Positions 62,545 to 64,000 of a stretch of 64,000 bases of DNA are shown in pieces (the first letter of the stretch is position 1; every line of letters begins with the position of its first letter). Location of the stretch: NCBI GenBank assembly GCA_943735955.1, contig OX030970.1:5563124-5627123 (forward strand). Direction: 5' to 3'. A program made the translations under genes and the position numbers. A model generated the notes under the pieces. It searched no databases. It was not told the origin of the DNA and worked only from the letters and a program-made list of their open reading frames with translations. The stretch comes from Piscicola geometra (lineage: Eukaryota; Annelida; Clitellata; Hirudinida; Piscicolidae).

Positions 62545-63126
62545 TTATTGTGATCGGTCGAACAAGTACGTTTTCAGGGAACGGCTGAATGTCGCGGTCG
62601 AGCTCGGGGATTTGAGTCTATTGGGAAGACTATTCCAAAGATTCGGCGCTGCAACAAAAAAGCTTCTTGCACCTGCATACTTGAGTTTGTGGCTCTGTGG
62701 AACTACATCTCTTGACCTGGAAGACCTGAGTCTTTCCCTCTGGGGAAGACTTGCTCTCAAGACAATACTACTCGACAAATAATCTGGGCACTCATTAGAC
62801 AGACACTTGTGCATTAACAAGATGTTTTTGTATTCAATTCTGTTTTCAACACGAAGCCAATGGAGCTCTTTGAGAACAGGGCTGATGTGATCATACTTTC
62901 TAGCACCTGTTATGAGCCTAGTCGTAGTATTGATTACAGACTGAATTTTCTGCAGCTGCGTCATTGGCAACCCAGTAAGAATGATATTGCCATAGTCAAT
63001 TCGACTGAGAACCAAAGCAGAAGCCAATGTTCTCAGTGAGTCCTTGGTCAATAACCATCTTATGGATCGTATTTGGCGTAAAGAAGCAAAGCAGGTTTGA
63101 GTCATCTTGTTGATGTGTGTCGTCAT
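62545..63126 (-). CDS. LINE C reverse transcriptase C-terminal region
   Basis: A 193-codon frame: MTTHINKMTQTCFASLRQIR, SIRWLLTKDSLRTLASALVL, SRIDYGNIILTGLPMTQLQK, ITGARKYDHISPVLKELHWL, CLSNECPDYLSSSIVLRASL, SHKLKYAGARSFFVAAPNLW, NSLPNRLKSPSSTATFSRSL, KTYLFDRSQ. It includes the thumb/connection landmarks S-R-I-D-Y-x-N, L-H-W-L and the terminal A-P-x-L-W-N-S-L-P that closes most CR1-like ORF2 proteins. It is separated from the palm frame by one frameshift between 63126 and 63270; the interrupted segment ESVRNLGFYLDKDLTMTTHI is readable. Confidence 0.9.
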   Translation of the reverse strand: MTTHINKMTQTCFASLRQIRSIRWLLTKDSLRTLASALVLSRIDYGNIILTGLPMTQLQKIQSVINTTTRLITGARKYDHISPVLKELHWLRVENRIEYKNILLMHKCLSNECPDYLSSSIVLRASLPQRERLRSSRSRDVVPQSHKLKYAGARSFFVAAPNLWNSLPNRLKSPSSTATFSRSLKTYLFDRSQ

Positions 63127-63179
63127 GGTGAGGTCTTTGTCGAGATAAAATCCTAGGTTTCTGACACTTTCAGAAGGAA

Positions 63180-63992
63180 TTATCTCGTTCTGACAAATGC
63201 GAACTGGATCTTTGGGAGTGTGAATAGAGTTTCGACGGGATGAGAGCCAGATAACTTCAGTTTTGTTAAGTTAAGTTTCAGTTGATTGGCACCCATCCAA
63301 GCAGCAATTTCATCAATGCATGATGACACCCTTTCTTGCAGGTCAGCCTGATGACCTTTAATGCAATGACCGTAAATCTGGGTGTCATCAGCATACTGAT
63401 AAAAAGCAAGCTCATGTCTAACTGTTATTCTTTCCAAATCTCCAGTGTACAACGAAAACAGTAAAGGACCAAGGACTGAACCTTGGGGGACTCCTACAGC
63501 GGAAACCGACATTGTCGATTTTGTTCCACTACAGCGGATGTCAAAACATCTGTCATTTAAGTAGTCCCTAAACCATTCTAACGCAGAGTCAGAGAAACCA
63601 TAGGAGATGTGCAGTCTTCGGAGCAGTGTTGCGTGATCTACCAGATCAAAAGCTGCCGATAGATCAAGCAAAACCAACAATGTAAGCTTACCGTCATCTG
63701 CTGCCCTAACGATGTCTGAAAAGACTTTGGTTATGGCAGTTTCTGTCGAATGATGACGACGGTAGGCTGACTGCAAGGGAGGGAAAAGATGAAATTCTGC
63801 GAGGTAGTTGACTAATCTGTGGAGAACTATTCTTTCCATGAGTTTGGACAACACCCTCAAGTTTGAAATAGGCCTGTACGACGAAGTTTCAGTGAGTTTA
63901 AGACTTGGCTTCTTGAGCAGTGGCGTGATGCAGGCCGACTTGAAAGACTTCGGAACCCTGTCTGCCGAAAAAGACCTGTTGAATAAGCTCAC
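63180..63992 (-). CDS. LINE C reverse transcriptase palm region
   Basis: A 270-codon frame with DRVPKSFKSACITPLLKKPS, SYRPISNLRVLSKLMERIVL, FPPLQSAYRRHHSTETAITK, LTLLVLLDLSAAFDLVDHAT (first Asp), VGVPQGSVLGPLLFSLYTGD, ELAFYQYADDTQIYGHC (YADD) and NQLKLNLTK. After this a frameshift near 63265 replaces TEVIWL with an unrelated tail. All catalytic residues remain. Clade: CR1-like. The endonuclease should lie beyond position 64000. Confidence 0.92.
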   Translation of the reverse strand: MSLFNRSFSADRVPKSFKSACITPLLKKPSLKLTETSSYRPISNLRVLSKLMERIVLHRLVNYLAEFHLFPPLQSAYRRHHSTETAITKVFSDIVRAADDGKLTLLVLLDLSAAFDLVDHATLLRRLHISYGFSDSALEWFRDYLNDRCFDIRCSGTKSTMSVSAVGVPQGSVLGPLLFSLYTGDLERITVRHELAFYQYADDTQIYGHCIKGHQADLQERVSSCIDEIAAWMGANQLKLNLTKLKLSGSHPVETLFTLPKIQFAFVRTR

Positions 63993-64000
63993 TAAAAAAG

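Larger units (their letters stand above)
62095..64000 (-). mobile_element. LINE C, copy running off the right end
   Basis: The 3' tail is (ATTGT)n at 62090-62105 and the 3' UTR lies at 62105-62540. The RT C-terminal frame is at 62545-63126 and the RT palm frame at 63180-63992, continuing past the window. It is the youngest-looking LINE C here. Confidence 0.92.

Overview
The window looks like nuclear DNA of an invertebrate animal. There is no compact bacterial-style coding. It holds GT-AG split exons, long microsatellites, and many non-LTR (LINE) retrotransposons, SINEs and hAT, piggyBac-like and P-like DNA transposon remains in an AT-rich background. A secreted fibrinogen-domain protein and CR1-like LINEs with GCGCTATACAAAT-type tails would fit a mollusc, annelid or another aquatic invertebrate, but I cannot name the species. 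No rRNA, functional tRNA or CRISPR array was seen.

Two multi-exon host genes can be assembled by hand. (1) A fibrinogen-related gene on the minus strand runs from a signal-peptide/PAN-like first exon (36449-36946) through exons at 21784-21920, 19471-19592 and 19161-19325 to a last exon at 16387-16637. The last three exons join in perfect phase. Its introns are full of transposons. (2) An unidentified gene on the plus strand has exons at 48675-48728, 48895-49159, 51737-52627, 54561-54602, 61466-61568 and 61756-61897. All five junctions are phase-compatible and give about 498 codons; the product is low-complexity in the middle and acidic at its end. A third candidate, an Asp/Gly-rich terminal exon, lies at 90-882.

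Most of the rest is mobile DNA, much of it nested. I labelled families locally. LINE A: 12080-12715, 18668-18985, 27929-30672 and a roughly 6.4-kb copy at 39000-45415 split by three later insertions. LINE B: 13943-14470, 33262-34503 and 43352-44470. LINE C: 19606-19760, 45825-47770 and 62095-64000. LINE D: 8555-9790. LINE E: 30945-32110, 37555-38345 and 55465-59172. LINE F: 22793-25617. An RNase H-bearing LINE sits at 52628-53850. SINEs include a tRNA-derived family (5552-5805, 35490-35890) and a long SINE-like family (40196-40793, 41048-41655) whose 3' tail matches LINE B.

Four DNA elements were delimited exactly by 8-bp target-site duplications typical of hAT: 2025-3188, 22567-27411, 46011-46827 and 55609-57612. 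The second is the same element as the fourth but split by LINE F, so the window contains its own empty-site control. A further element, about 4060-5390, carries a broken WRKY/FLYWCH-type zinc-finger gene between inverted arrays of a roughly 28-bp repeat.

Simple and tandem repeats are conspicuous: (GT)n near 10.5 kb, (TAG)n at 11.0-11.4 kb, a 24-bp minisatellite at 1.54-1.8 kb, a 15-bp minisatellite with higher-order duplications at 49.9-51.7 kb, and an AAC-rich tract at 60.4-61.45 kb. The last two lie in introns of host gene 2.
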